49,477 nucleotides of DNA from Butyrivibrio sp. INlla16 (GCF_900104155.1 NZ_FMYB01000033.1:1-49477), one strand, 5' to 3'; shown: positions 1 through 9,381, numbered from the stretch's first letter. Notes: generated from the sequence alone by a model not told the origin. A program made the numbers and translations.

Positions 1-112
1 GCGATAAAAATAGGATAATATTGTGTAATATCCACCAGAATAAATAGTTTATAAATTATTGTTACGTGCAATTAAATATACGAAAAAAAGTATAAATTTA
101 AAATAGTGACTA

Positions 113-141
113 TTGACTTTATAAAAAGTAAAAACTATACT
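113..141 (+). promoter_or_regulatory. Promoter of the first secreted-protein gene
   Basis: TTGACT at 113-118 and TATACT at 136-141 are separated by exactly 17 bases. The 112 bases before it are very AT-rich and hold no gene that I can see. The expected transcript starts near 148, about 58 bases before the chosen start codon at 206. Confidence 0.7.
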
Positions 142-205
142 ATAGATATGTTTTGAAAAACAAAACACACAAAAATACAATAATATGAAAAGGGAGAATG
201 TGATT

Positions 206-781
206 ATGAAGAGACTTATTGCAATGGCCCTTGCAGCAGTAGTTGTTGCTACCTCTGCACCGGCAGTCGGAAATGCAGCTAACGTTGATGCAACAGTACT
301 GAAGGCTGAAAGCGTATCCGTTCAGGAGAAGGATCAGCAGGAGAAGTTCGAGAAGGGCGAAGTTGCTACCGTTAAGGATGAGGACGTTGAAGAGAGCGTT
401 CAGCTTAAGGATGGTGAAGTAACTGTTACAGCTGTTAAGTCTGATGCAAAGACTGTTAAGATTAAGGGCGAAGTTAACGGCAAGCCTGTATCAAAGATCA
501 GTGCTAAGGCTTTCAAGAATTGTTCTAAGGCTACAACAATCGATCTTTCAGATGTAGAACTTACATCACTCGCTGGCAAGCAGTTCGCTGGTGCTAAGAA
601 GGCTAAGACAGTTAAGATTAACGCTTCCAAGCTTAAGGCTAGCAAGATCAGCGCTAAGGCACTTAAGGGCTTCAAGGGTAAGAAGATTGTTCTTAAGGGC
701 GTAAGCAAGAAGACCTACAAGAAGCTTGTTAAGAAGCTTCAGAAGAGTGCTCCTAAGGGCGTTAAGTTTAAGAGAGGATAA
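206..781 (+). CDS. Secreted lysine-rich BspA/LRR_5-like protein
   Basis: A 191-residue exported protein. I start it at the ATG at 206 rather than 185, because AGGGAG lies just ahead of 206 and this start gives a clean signal peptide (MKRL, a hydrophobic run, cleavage probably after GNA near residue 24). An acidic stretch follows, then repeats of the type KISAKAF-KNCSKATTIDL and KISAKALKGFKGKKIVL, which resemble the leucine-rich LRR_5/BspA repeats of Lachnospiraceae surface proteins. The C-terminal third is extremely rich in Lys and ends in KFKRG. Lys is almost always AAG and Val often GTT, which suggests high expression. No sortase motif is visible. The exact function is unknown; binding to cell wall or other polyanions is a guess from charge. 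Confidence 0.8.
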   Translation: MKRLIAMALAAVVVATSAPAVGNAANVDATVLKAESVSVQEKDQQEKFEKGEVATVKDEDVEESVQLKDGEVTVTAVKSDAKTVKIKGEVNGKPVSKISAKAFKNCSKATTIDLSDVELTSLAGKQFAGAKKAKTVKINASKLKASKISAKALKGFKGKKIVLKGVSKKTYKKLVKKLQKSAPKGVKFKRG

Positions 782-811
782 TATCCATCTTTCATAAGAA
801 CAAGTATAAAA

Positions 812-851
812 GAGACTGGCAGGGCTATTAAGCCTGTCAGTCTCATTCTTT
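812..851 (+). terminator. Terminator after the first gene
   Basis: GAGACTGgCAGG..CT at 812-826 pairs with AGCCTGtCAGTCTC at 831-844 around a short loop and is followed by ATTCTTTATTT. It can end transcription of the gene before it, or act as a leader hairpin for the gene that starts at 880. Confidence 0.7.
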
Positions 852-879
852 ATTTAAAGGGTTTTGGGGAGGTTTGTCT

Positions 880-2418
880 TTGAATATTTCACTTACTAAA
901 CAAAATGCATCGCGTGTTTATTTTCTAATGATTCTTTTGGTCGCACCCTTATATATGACTAATGGATTCAATAATATCTTAAGGGCTAAGACCTACATTG
1001 TATGGCTGAGCATCATAATTGCAGCTGTCTTATTACTTTCTCTTTTTATAAAAAATATAGGCATTCAAATCAGGAATAAATCACTTGGAGAATATATTAA
1101 AGGTCAGATGTCTGAAGTCGTGAATGACTTTAATATTCTTGATGTTTGCGTATTGGCATTTGCGGTTATATGCCTTTTTTCCGCTTCCTTTTCCGAATAT
1201 AGGGATGCGGCATTCTCCGGAGATATGGCGTGGCATGTAGGCGCTCTGATGTTGATTTCCTTATGCGCATTATATTTCGCAGCTTCAAGGGGATATGAAC
1301 TCGATATCGTGCCCTTTTTTGGCATGATGCTTGGAGGAACTATAGCAATGATTATTGCTATATTGAATGACCTTTGGATCGATCCTCTTAATGCCCAGAT
1401 GAAGCTTGATCCTAACTGGCGCGATCACTTTACTTCAACAATTGGTAACACCAACCAGTTTTGCGGATACTTATCTATTATTATTCCCATAATGGTGATA
1501 ATATTTGTGACTTCGGAAAATGGCTTCAAGAAAACAGCAGCAGCTATAGTGCTGTTTTTTGCATATCTCAACATGTATCTTACTCATGCTGATGGCATAT
1601 ATGTTGGTGTGGGAATCGGCTATATGTTTATAATTGCTTTTTGCTTCCGCAAAGCAAGCAGGTACATGGGGCTTTTAATTAATGGAATATTATTTGGCGT
1701 TTCGGGTTTTGCCGCCAAGGTAATTATTCTCTATAGACCGGAGATATGTCTTGAAGATATTTCACCTATTCTTCTTGCACATAATGTCCATGTGATTATC
1801 GGCGGAGGATGTTTTGCACTTTTACTGCTTCACATGTATCTTGAGATGAAACTTTCGAAAGAGCAGCTTGAGGCCATTTTTAAGCGGGTATTTTGGGTAT
1901 ATATTGTAGTGGCGGTATTATGCTGTCTTGGCGCAATTGTTTGGGCTGTGAAAAATTATGATATGAACTTCCTAAACAGAAGAGGATTGCTGTGGTTTAT
2001 TGCAGTTGATGGCTTTTTTACTCAGGAACTTCCTCAACAGATTATAGGAGTTGGCCCGGGATGTATAGACGCTATATCGATGGATTATTACTTTGAAATT
2101 GAAGAAGCTTATGGGGCATTCTATTTCATTGAAAATGCTCACAATGATATTCTTGAATATCTTTTCACAACAGGACTTTTGGGTGCTATTGCTTATCTTG
2201 GTATATATTTAAGTGTCATCGTGAGTTTTGTTAGAAGCCTTATTAAGAATGAAAATTTAGAGGGTATTGAGCTTTATGCGACTATTGGACTTGTTGGTTA
2301 TATGGCTCAGTCTGTGATGAACGGACCTCATCCTTTAACCACAGCGATGTTTTTTGTACTGCTTACAATATACCGGGGGAGTAAATTACGGAAATCACAG
2401 ATTTCCAACCTCACTTAA
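880..2418 (+). CDS. O-antigen ligase / Wzy-like membrane polymerase
   Basis: A multi-spanning membrane protein of about 512 residues in the O-antigen ligase / polysaccharide polymerase superfamily. The start is TTG at 880: GGGGAGG at 866-872 is 7 bases ahead of it but only 1 base ahead of the alternative TTG at 874. There are about ten or more hydrophobic segments. The family-typical region lies near the C-terminus: NRRGLLWFIAVDGF, then GVGPG, then ENAHNDILEYLFTTGLLG, where the His-Asn pair and following helix match the Wzy_C domain. It probably joins or polymerises a lipid-linked surface polysaccharide on the outer face of the membrane. It converges with the minus-strand GGDEF gene, overlapping it by 8 bases. 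The glycosyltransferase at 4865 may belong to the same surface-glycan function, which is inference. Confidence 0.8.
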   Translation: MNISLTKQNASRVYFLMILLVAPLYMTNGFNNILRAKTYIVWLSIIIAAVLLLSLFIKNIGIQIRNKSLGEYIKGQMSEVVNDFNILDVCVLAFAVICLFSASFSEYRDAAFSGDMAWHVGALMLISLCALYFAASRGYELDIVPFFGMMLGGTIAMIIAILNDLWIDPLNAQMKLDPNWRDHFTSTIGNTNQFCGYLSIIIPIMVIIFVTSENGFKKTAAAIVLFFAYLNMYLTHADGIYVGVGIGYMFIIAFCFRKASRYMGLLINGILFGVSGFAAKVIILYRPEICLEDISPILLAHNVHVIIGGGCFALLLLHMYLEMKLSKEQLEAIFKRVFWVYIVVAVLCCLGAIVWAVKNYDMNFLNRRGLLWFIAVDGFFTQELPQQIIGVGPGCIDAISMDYYFEIEEAYGAFYFIENAHNDILEYLFTTGLLGAIAYLGIYLSVIVSFVRSLIKNENLEGIELYATIGLVGYMAQSVMNGPHPLTTAMFFVLLTIYRGSKLRKSQISNLT

Positions 2419-4732
2419 GGTAATTTTCCTCAAACTCCTCAGCTGAGCAGGGCTTACCGTAATAATATCCCTCAGCGTAGTTGATACCGATTTCGCGAAT
2501 CTTGTCAGCTTGTTCTTTTGTTTCTATACCTACTGCGCAGCTGATTATATCCAGTGACCGGGCCAGAGCATGAATGGACTTTAAGAGTAAAAGTGAACTA
2601 TCATCTCTATTGGCACGGGACACGAGAGTATGGGAAATTTTAATTACTTTGAAAGTGCAGTCCAAAAAGTTGGACAGACGAAGTTCTCCGCCACCAAAGT
2701 CGTTTAGGCAGAGAGGAAAACCGAAATTGCAGAGGTCAAGAAGAGCTTCCTTGGAGGTTTCTTCGGCACTCAGCATAACGCTTGTACTGATATCAAGCCC
2801 AAGATTACCTATAGGAAAGTTCATATCCTTGGTGACCTTTTTAAGATGATTTATGAAAGTAGCATCCAGCAGCTGAAGTGCAGACAAATTGATAGATATA
2901 TTGAGGGCTTCATCCCTGTTGCTGTTCCATGTGCTCATACGGCTTACGGCTTCGGTAACAATCCATTTTCCGAGAGAGTCCATGAGACCACATTCTTCCG
3001 CAATGGGAATAAGCTCTCCGATGGAATATTCAAAATCAGTATTCTGCTTTAGCCTGGGATAAACTTCGGCGCCAAGGAGCTTACCAGTGGACATGTTAAC
3101 TATAGGCTGATAGTGAAGGATGAAATCCTTCTCGGGATCAGCCTTTTTAATTATGGATTCAAGCAGCCTGTGTTTTTCAACAGAGGCTACCAGTGCTTTG
3201 TCAAAGAATTTGTAATCATCTCTTATGGTGCTTCTTTTTACGGAATACATCGCTGCATCCGCATACGATACAACGAGATTGACATCATCGGAGTCCTCGG
3301 GGTAGATAGCTATTCCGATACTACCCGAAAGGTTGAAACTGTAAGTATCAAGTGCGACGGGAGTATTGAAAAGCTTTTGAAGTTTCTCAGCTGCCTCGAG
3401 CACATCCTTTCTGCCGATAACATCCTCCATTACGATCATGAATTCGTCGCCGCCGGTTCTGAAAGGGATAAGATTTTTCGGAAGGCTTAGCATTCTCTGT
3501 CCGAATTCTGCAAGTACGCGGTCTCCCATATCATGTCCGTAGGTGTCATTGATAGGTTTGAAGTGATTTAAATCTATAGCAAAAATTGCATAGCGCTGAC
3601 CGCTAGTAGCGTATTCTCCGGTGAGCTGTCTGAGATACATCGCATTGTAACGCCTGTTGTAAATTCCGGTCAGAATATCGGTCGATGAAAGCTTCTGAAG
3701 GTTTTCATAGGCAAACTGAAGGTCCTTTGTTTTTTCTTCAACTTGCTTTTCCAGAATCTGGTTCTGTTCTCTCTGCTGCTTTAAAAGCTGCTCGTCAAGC
3801 ATGGAATTATCATGCGTCGCAGACATTATCCAGTATCCCATGACTGCAATGAGAATGTAGAAAAACTCATTTTCTGAAAGGAAATTTATGAAGTAAAAGA
3901 AACCGTCGAGGAGCACCAGGGTTGAAACCAGTACCTTGAGAAAAGTTGTACTTTTTTTGCCCCGCTGATAATTGACTATATCAAAGGAATAACCGAATTC
4001 CGCCTGTGAATATGTGCCATGAGCAATCATGATCATGAAAAGCATATAGAGAAGATTCATATATACGTTCTCAGGATCCCGTCCCATCGCTTCTTTGTAT
4101 GTGTAATCAAAGTCAATGAGAATATAGAGGAAAATTCCCAGCGGAACAAGGCAGGTGCCCTTTTTCAGTGACAGTCCCGTTACCATGGTGAGCAGGAAAA
4201 ACAGAATCATCATGATGAAGAAATTAAGAAAAATATAGATAAGAGCACGTGCGTATTGTATCGGACTTGGATAAACTCCTCCAAGCAGAACGTCAAGGAA
4301 TTTACGAAGAAGAACAAATCCTATAATGGTAATTGCAAAGGAACTGTACGCAATCCTGTTAAGCGAAGACCTGTTCAGCTTTTTAAACAGATATAATACC
4401 AGCGCCAGTCCGAAGAAATAATTTGGGAATATGAAAAATATCGAGCCGATGGTATCGATAGCAGGAGAGGGATTTATATAATTGAAAATAAAAGTCATAA
4501 GATCCCCTGCTACCCATGCCAGTATGCCAAGTCCTAGAAGCGTCATATGTTTTCTGTAGGCTTCAGATATATACGCGCTGATATAAATTACAGCAGCGGC
4601 AAGACAGGCTGTGATCGGGGAAAAAAGCGTCAATAAAAGAGAAGCCCCCGCAAAGGTGCTTACCACAAAACATCCATATGAGACCATAAGTGCAATCAGG
4701 ATGGTCTTGTGAATTCTCTTCATCTTTTCCAT
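2411..4732 (-). CDS. Membrane diguanylate cyclase with degenerate EAL domain
   Basis: 773 residues. Residues 1-305 hold about eight membrane segments, 310-345 a coiled-coil linker, about 350-510 a GGDEF domain, and about 515-770 an EAL-like domain. The cyclase signature GGDEF (427-431) is intact and there is no RxxD inhibitory site just before it, so c-di-GMP synthesis without product inhibition is likely. The EAL domain is decayed at metal and catalytic positions: EAL reads EVY (556-558), the EIT glutamate reads D (647), DDFG reads NDFG (677-680), AEGVE reads AVGIE (733-737), and the QGY glutamine reads E (754). The conserved N615, D678 and K698 remain. It probably binds c-di-GMP or protein rather than hydrolysing it. 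Start-codon support is modest, with a weak ribosome binding site. Confidence 0.9.
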   Translation of the reverse strand: MEKMKRIHKTILIALMVSYGCFVVSTFAGASLLLTLFSPITACLAAAVIYISAYISEAYRKHMTLLGLGILAWVAGDLMTFIFNYINPSPAIDTIGSIFFIFPNYFFGLALVLYLFKKLNRSSLNRIAYSSFAITIIGFVLLRKFLDVLLGGVYPSPIQYARALIYIFLNFFIMMILFFLLTMVTGLSLKKGTCLVPLGIFLYILIDFDYTYKEAMGRDPENVYMNLLYMLFMIMIAHGTYSQAEFGYSFDIVNYQRGKKSTTFLKVLVSTLVLLDGFFYFINFLSENEFFYILIAVMGYWIMSATHDNSMLDEQLLKQQREQNQILEKQVEEKTKDLQFAYENLQKLSSTDILTGIYNRRYNAMYLRQLTGEYATSGQRYAIFAIDLNHFKPINDTYGHDMGDRVLAEFGQRMLSLPKNLIPFRTGGDEFMIVMEDVIGRKDVLEAAEKLQKLFNTPVALDTYSFNLSGSIGIAIYPEDSDDVNLVVSYADAAMYSVKRSTIRDDYKFFDKALVASVEKHRLLESIIKKADPEKDFILHYQPIVNMSTGKLLGAEVYPRLKQNTDFEYSIGELIPIAEECGLMDSLGKWIVTEAVSRMSTWNSNRDEALNISINLSALQLLDATFINHLKKVTKDMNFPIGNLGLDISTSVMLSAEETSKEALLDLCNFGFPLCLNDFGGGELRLSNFLDCTFKVIKISHTLVSRANRDDSSLLLLKSIHALARSLDIISCAVGIETKEQADKIREIGINYAEGYYYGKPCSAEEFEENYLK

Positions 4733-4864
4733 AACTCAGTCACGTGCGCTCGTTAATGATATTACGTTTATATTATAATTCAGAAGAACAGGCTATTTAT
4801 AAATATAAAATGAAAAGATTATTTAAATTATGCTAAAATTGCATAGATGGGAGACAGAGATAAA

Positions 4865-6400
4865 ATGCAAAAGAAGAATAATCTTTTTATATACATATAT
4901 CTGGGAGTTTCAGTAGTTTTATGTCTTATGCTGGCAACCAGATCGTCCTTTTTGTATCCTTTGAATAACTGGGACGATGCAAACAGCTATTTTTCCATGG
5001 GTAAGGCTATCTTTAACGGGAAAATGCCCTACAGGGACGTCTTTGATCAGAAGGGGATGTATCTGTATTTTCTTTACGGGCTTTCTTACCTGATTTCACA
5101 TACTACTTTTATAGGGGTATTTGTGCTTGAATGTGTGCTCGGATTTGCGGACGTGATTGCTTTTTACGGGATAATCAGACTGTTTGACGAAGGGAAGAAG
5201 CCTGACTCTTTGGAAGGAAAAGTTCTTTCTGCAATCCTGGCCGTACTGACCTTTGCGGTTATTGTTTGCTCCAGGAGCTTCTGGTGGGGCGGAGCGGCTG
5301 AGGAGATATGCCTTCCGTTCTATGCTGCGGGCTTATACCTTTCACTTGCATATTTTAAAAATGATTACAACAAGGCAGTCATGCCGTTTAAAAGTGTTTT
5401 TTATGGTGGAATTCTTGCGGGGGTTATCGCTAATATCAAGTTCACCGGACTTGGATTTTTCTTTGCATGGATGATGATGGTGTTCTTTTCATTCCTTGCA
5501 CATGGCGAATTTTTGAAGGGGATAAAAGCCTGTTTCGTTTTTTTGTTTGGGATGTTTCTGCCGTTTGTTCCGTGGATAATTTACTTTGGAATTCAGGGTG
5601 GCCTCTATGAGTGGTACTGGGGATATGTGTATGTAAATGTTTTTGTGTACACCAAGGTGGAGAGCGAAGTTCCGGGAGTTATGGGGCGCTTTCTCTATAT
5701 GGCGAAGACACTGTACTGGCTGATTAGAGATGACTGGCAGTATTTTGTTCCACTTATAGTGGGAATGATTTGGAGCGTATTTGGAGTAAAGTATTCAAAA
5801 AACAAGATAAATTTGCTGGCAAGACTAAATGTGCCGGTGCTTTTTGCTTTTATGTTTTTGGGATTTTTCGGAGGAGGAAGAGACCTTCCCTATTATTCGC
5901 TGCCGCTCGCTATCTTTGCGGTACTTGGCTTTTCATTTGTGGGAAATTTTGTTTCAAAGGCGGGATTTTCCGGAAAGATATTTATTCCCGCTATTTGCAC
6001 AGCACTTGCAATGCTTTTTATTGCGAATAATTCCATGAACATTCCTTTCATGAAAGTGGATAGGGACAGCTATTTTATGTACAGATTCCGCGATGAAGTT
6101 CTTGAATCAGAGAATCCGACACTCTTAAATGTGGGGTGCCTTGATGCCGGACTTTACACTTTGTGCGATATTGTTCCAAGCTGCAGATGGTTTCAGACTC
6201 AGACTCTTAATGTTGACGAACCTGAAAATAATCCCTACCTCGAACAGGAGAGATATGTCAGGGAGGGGCTTATAGACTACGTCCTTGTGCGCGATCATAT
6301 CCCGGATTCTATTGGTGACCATTATGATCTTATTGACAAGGAGACTTACGGATGGGACGGAGCAGAGTTTAATTATTATTTATATAAAAAGATAAGATAA
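4865..6400 (+). CDS. Membrane glycosyltransferase (GT39/ArnT-like)
   Basis: A polytopic protein of about 511 residues. The start is ambiguous: ATG at 4847 has no ribosome binding site, whereas ATG at 4865 has GGGAG 11 bases ahead, so I prefer 4865. The first extracytoplasmic loop has NWDDANSYFSMGKAIFNG followed by MPYRDVFDQKG; the acidic pair and the P-Y-x-D-x-x-D-x-K-G pattern are typical of GT-C enzymes of the PMT/ArnT type that use polyprenyl-phosphate sugars. Eight to twelve hydrophobic segments follow, then a soluble C-terminal tail of roughly 110 residues. The likely role is transfer of a sugar to a lipid, polymer or protein at the outer membrane face. The acceptor cannot be told from sequence. 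It is divergently placed from the GGDEF gene. Confidence 0.75.
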   Translation: MQKKNNLFIYIYLGVSVVLCLMLATRSSFLYPLNNWDDANSYFSMGKAIFNGKMPYRDVFDQKGMYLYFLYGLSYLISHTTFIGVFVLECVLGFADVIAFYGIIRLFDEGKKPDSLEGKVLSAILAVLTFAVIVCSRSFWWGGAAEEICLPFYAAGLYLSLAYFKNDYNKAVMPFKSVFYGGILAGVIANIKFTGLGFFFAWMMMVFFSFLAHGEFLKGIKACFVFLFGMFLPFVPWIIYFGIQGGLYEWYWGYVYVNVFVYTKVESEVPGVMGRFLYMAKTLYWLIRDDWQYFVPLIVGMIWSVFGVKYSKNKINLLARLNVPVLFAFMFLGFFGGGRDLPYYSLPLAIFAVLGFSFVGNFVSKAGFSGKIFIPAICTALAMLFIANNSMNIPFMKVDRDSYFMYRFRDEVLESENPTLLNVGCLDAGLYTLCDIVPSCRWFQTQTLNVDEPENNPYLEQERYVREGLIDYVLVRDHIPDSIGDHYDLIDKETYGWDGAEFNYYLYKKIR

Positions 6401-6535
6401 TATTTTTATAAAAAACACAGGCACGTTTTGTGCCAGAACCATAGTCATTGACAAATAGTGTCTGCATGTTGAAAGACAATAATACAAATGACAAAATATA
6501 TAGTAGATTACTATTTCTTACGAGGAGGTAACACT

Positions 6536-7015
6536 ATGAGGAAGAGACTATTTCAGGTTCTTGGTGCAATGCTTGCGACAGCTATGCTCTTTACGGCTGT
6601 TCCGGTTTCTACATTTATCGGTCCGGATAAGGTAAATGCCGAAGAGGACGAAGATGTCGATGAAGAGCTGAAAATAAAAGCTCCTGCCAAGGTAAAGGGC
6701 GTTAAGGCTACAAAGATTAAGAAGACCTATAAGATTACCTGGAATCGTATAGCTAAAAACTGTAAGGGATACGAGATACAGGTTTCTCCTTATAAGAACT
6801 TCGAAATGCCGGAAGAGGACGACGAGAGCGATGAAGATATTGAATATGAGGAGATTCAGGAATTCACAAATGAAGGAAAAGGGAAGACCTATGTGAAGGT
6901 ATCCGGTCTCACCAAGAAGAAGGTCTATTATGTAAGGGTCCGTGCTTTTAATGAGAATGATGACGGAACAAAGTACGGAAAATGGTCTAAGGTGAAGAAA
7001 TTCAGGTATAAATAA
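6536..7015 (+). CDS. Secreted protein with one fibronectin type III-like domain
   Basis: About 159 residues. The start is ATG at 6536 with AGGAGG at 6523-6528; the longer frame from 6488 has no ribosome binding site. The signal peptide MRKRLFQVLGAMLATAMLF runs to about residue 33 (VNAEE), followed by an acidic linker. The rest is a single Fn3-like beta domain: APAKVKGVKATKIKKTYKITW near the start, then CKGYEIQVS, KTYVKVSGLTKKKVYYVRVRAF and KYGKWSKVKKF at the end. A nearly identical layout of strands appears in the minus-strand surface-protein remnant at 48593, so both belong to one family of lysine-rich Fn3 surface domains. It is probably an adhesion or wall-associated module; no enzyme domain is seen. 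Confidence 0.8.
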   Translation: MRKRLFQVLGAMLATAMLFTAVPVSTFIGPDKVNAEEDEDVDEELKIKAPAKVKGVKATKIKKTYKITWNRIAKNCKGYEIQVSPYKNFEMPEEDDESDEDIEYEEIQEFTNEGKGKTYVKVSGLTKKKVYYVRVRAFNENDDGTKYGKWSKVKKFRYK

Positions 7016-7182
7016 GTAAGTTTCAAAAAATCCACGTTGGAGTAAAAGAATTAAAGGAATATTTATTGTTTTTTAATATCAATATATCGAACAGAATATT
7101 ATAATTATAATGAAAGGGGGCGTATTGCTCCCTTTTGTTTTTGGTTAACGGATTAACTGTTTTTTCACAAGGATGTGATGAT

Positions 7183-8547
7183 ATGAAGGTATTAGAGAAT
7201 ATTGCTTACGGATTAATGGGATTGGTATTTGCATGCCTTGCTTTTATTCTTGCATGCGTGATAAATCCCGATATTGGTGTATGGGTTGGTGCCCTCCTGC
7301 AACCTGCGGATGAAGAAGAGGTTCAGGTAGACACTTCTAATAAGTATTATGTCGAGGTCCCGGACTGGGACTACATATACGGCAAATCTGAAGAGACTGA
7401 TTCCCACGATGTTGAAAGTGAAGATAATTCTTCCTCCGGTTTAGGTGACATGATTACAAATGCAGTCACCGGTATTTCTGATGCCATTGCGGAGCTTGAA
7501 GCAACCGAGGTTGATAATCCTGCAGACAACGACGTTACCGTTGAGGACGTTGCAAACGCTGCCGATGCTATGGTTGACGTACTCACAGGAAAAGGAATTC
7601 ATGTCGTTGTTGAGTCTGATGATAATAAGACCAAAGCAGAAGATACAGTCTCTTCGGATGGTTCAGACAATGCGGAAGCTGTGGCTTATACTCCCGGAGT
7701 TCCCGTTGGAAAGAGCGGCTATGCAGCTTTTGATCCTGAGATAATTGAGCTTGATGATGAAGGTCTTGCAAGACAGGCCATAAACAGTGTGGATTACGGA
7801 GATCTGGGAGAGGGTCTCACTTTTGATTCACAGTTTTATCCCTATTACAATATGCTAAGTGAAGAGGGAAAATCTCTTTACAGGCAGATATATGCGAATA
7901 CAAGAGCTTTGAATCCCGCCTTCAGACCGGTTCAGCAGGTAACAATGGACACGATGCAGATGATAATCATGAGTGTTGTGTTTGATCATCCCGAGCTCTT
8001 CTGGCTTGATACAACTTTTTATCAGGAATATGACTATCAGGGAGTGGCTGTGAAGCTTCGCCTTCGATATTACGACAAGATAAAGGACATTCCTTCAGCG
8101 AACAGTCAGTTCCTGGCTGCGGCTGATCAGATTGTGGCAGGTGCAAGCGGGCTCCCGGATGATCTTTCGAAAGAGGTTTATATCCATAATTTGCTTGCGG
8201 AAAAGCTGAATTATAAGCATAATCCCCTCGATCAGAGCGCATATAGTGCTATTGTCGGCAATGATACGGTATGTGCAGGCTATGCCAAAGCGTTCCAGTA
8301 TCTGATGCAGAGACTTGGCGTTCCGACTTATCTTTGTGCAGGCTATGCCGGACAGATGCACGCCTGGAATATCATAAAGCTTGGCGACAACTACTACAAT
8401 GTGGATGTAACCTGGGACGATCAGGACCCCACGGTCTACGATTTCTTCAACCTCTCCGACCGTGATAATTACAATCACAAGAGGATGTATAATTCGGTCT
8501 ATCTACCGGCATGCAATGAAGGCGTGTTCATCGCTGTGGCGGATTAA
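7183..8547 (+). CDS. Secreted or anchored transglutaminase-like protein
   Basis: About 454 residues. I start at ATG 7183 (AAGGA 9 bases before it) rather than at the upstream TTG at 7135. An N-terminal hydrophobic segment, MKVLENIAYGLMGLVFACL and on to residue 35, works as a signal anchor. A long acidic, low-complexity stretch follows to about residue 190. The C-terminal 150 residues are a transglutaminase-like core of the cysteine-protease fold, with a triad visible as Cys364 (NDTVCAGYAKAF), His393 (GQMHAWNII) and Asp408 (NVDVTWDD). Such domains in secreted bacterial proteins are peptidases or cross-linkers acting at the cell surface. The substrate is unknown. It appears to be a single-gene unit, with AT-rich sequence including TATAAT motifs before it and a hairpin after it. 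Confidence 0.85.
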   Translation: MKVLENIAYGLMGLVFACLAFILACVINPDIGVWVGALLQPADEEEVQVDTSNKYYVEVPDWDYIYGKSEETDSHDVESEDNSSSGLGDMITNAVTGISDAIAELEATEVDNPADNDVTVEDVANAADAMVDVLTGKGIHVVVESDDNKTKAEDTVSSDGSDNAEAVAYTPGVPVGKSGYAAFDPEIIELDDEGLARQAINSVDYGDLGEGLTFDSQFYPYYNMLSEEGKSLYRQIYANTRALNPAFRPVQQVTMDTMQMIIMSVVFDHPELFWLDTTFYQEYDYQGVAVKLRLRYYDKIKDIPSANSQFLAAADQIVAGASGLPDDLSKEVYIHNLLAEKLNYKHNPLDQSAYSAIVGNDTVCAGYAKAFQYLMQRLGVPTYLCAGYAGQMHAWNIIKLGDNYYNVDVTWDDQDPTVYDFFNLSDRDNYNHKRMYNSVYLPACNEGVFIAVAD

Positions 8548-8605
8548 GGGGAAGCAATTGGCCTAGTCATGACATGGGATTATGTAAAACTTAAGGGAAA
8601 GTCTT

Positions 8606-8635
8606 AGCGGTTGGATTTATCTCCAACCGCTTCTT
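8606..8635 (+). terminator. Hairpin after the transglutaminase-like gene
   Basis: AGCGGTTGGA at 8606-8615 pairs perfectly with TCCAACCGCT at 8622-8631 around a six-base loop, followed by TCTTC. The T-tract is weak, so termination is likely but not certain. Confidence 0.6.
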
Positions 8636-8696
8636 CATGGACAAAAAAATATGGCTGAACTATTATTAGTAAAGTAATAAAGGAGATGGAACAACT

Positions 8697-9359
8697 ATGA
8701 ATAAATTTCCATTCAATAAAGAAAACGACAAAAACCTGCTCTGGGAAGAGGTTAAGACCGAGCACATAATTAAGAATGAGTGGATTGATTTCAGACAGTC
8801 TGCTTTCAGGTTTCCTGACGGAACTGAATTTGAGCCCTACTACAGCTACAGCAGAAGAGACTATGTGGTAATAGTACCCTTTGATGAGGATGGGAATCTG
8901 ATCTGCGTAAGACAGTACAGGCAGGGGATTAGACAAGTGACCACTGAGTTTCCGGCTGGTGGAATAGAAAGAAGTGACGGAAAAGAGTACAGAGATTTTT
9001 CACAAAATGGTGATAACATCAATTGTAGTATAGATGAGGAGCAGATGGTGTCAGCTGCCGAGGAAGCATTAGATGCTGCGAGGCGTGAACTGACCGAGGA
9101 GACAGGGTATGAGTCGGACGATTGGACACATCTCATAACAATTCCTTCAAATGCAACAATTGCTGATAACTATGCATATGTTTTCATGGCAAGAGGATGC
9201 AAAAAGGTCTCCGGGCAACAGCTTGATGACACTGAATTCCTGAATGTTTACAGCATAAAACAGGAGGAACTTGATGAGCTCATAAATTGCGGAGAGTTCC
9301 AGCAGGCGGTGCATGTCATGGCCTGGTTTATGGCTTTAAGAACGCTCGAACAAAAATAA
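8697..9359 (+). CDS. Nudix hydrolase, ADP-ribose pyrophosphatase-like
   Basis: 220 residues with AAGGAGATGG ahead of the ATG. Residues around 70-80 read VRQYRQGI, then EFPAGG, and the Nudix helix is ARRELTEETGY. Both features are typical of the ADP-ribose/ADP-sugar pyrophosphatase branch, which splits ADP-ribose to AMP and ribose 5-phosphate in the cytoplasm. The Nudix box is unusual: between PAGGIE and the glutamate that begins EEALDAARREL there are roughly 25 extra residues (polar, with NGDN and CSIDEEQ), so the usual G-x5-E spacing is broken by a loop insertion. The catalytic REL-x-EE-x-G part is complete, so activity is still expected. It seems to be transcribed alone or with the serpin that follows after 22 bases. 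Confidence 0.85.
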   Translation: MNKFPFNKENDKNLLWEEVKTEHIIKNEWIDFRQSAFRFPDGTEFEPYYSYSRRDYVVIVPFDEDGNLICVRQYRQGIRQVTTEFPAGGIERSDGKEYRDFSQNGDNINCSIDEEQMVSAAEEALDAARRELTEETGYESDDWTHLITIPSNATIADNYAYVFMARGCKKVSGQQLDDTEFLNVYSIKQEELDELINCGEFQQAVHVMAWFMALRTLEQK

Positions 9360-9381
9360 TTATTACTTGAGGAGGACACAT

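Noticed and set aside
874..879. TTG 874 as the start of the Wzy-like gene
   Set aside because: The ribosome binding site GGGGAGG ends 1 base before it; TTG 880 has correct spacing.
8095..8478. A 127-codon minus-strand frame opposite the transglutaminase-like gene
   Set aside because: The + strand encodes a complete Cys-His-Asp triad; the minus frame has no family similarity or ribosome binding site.
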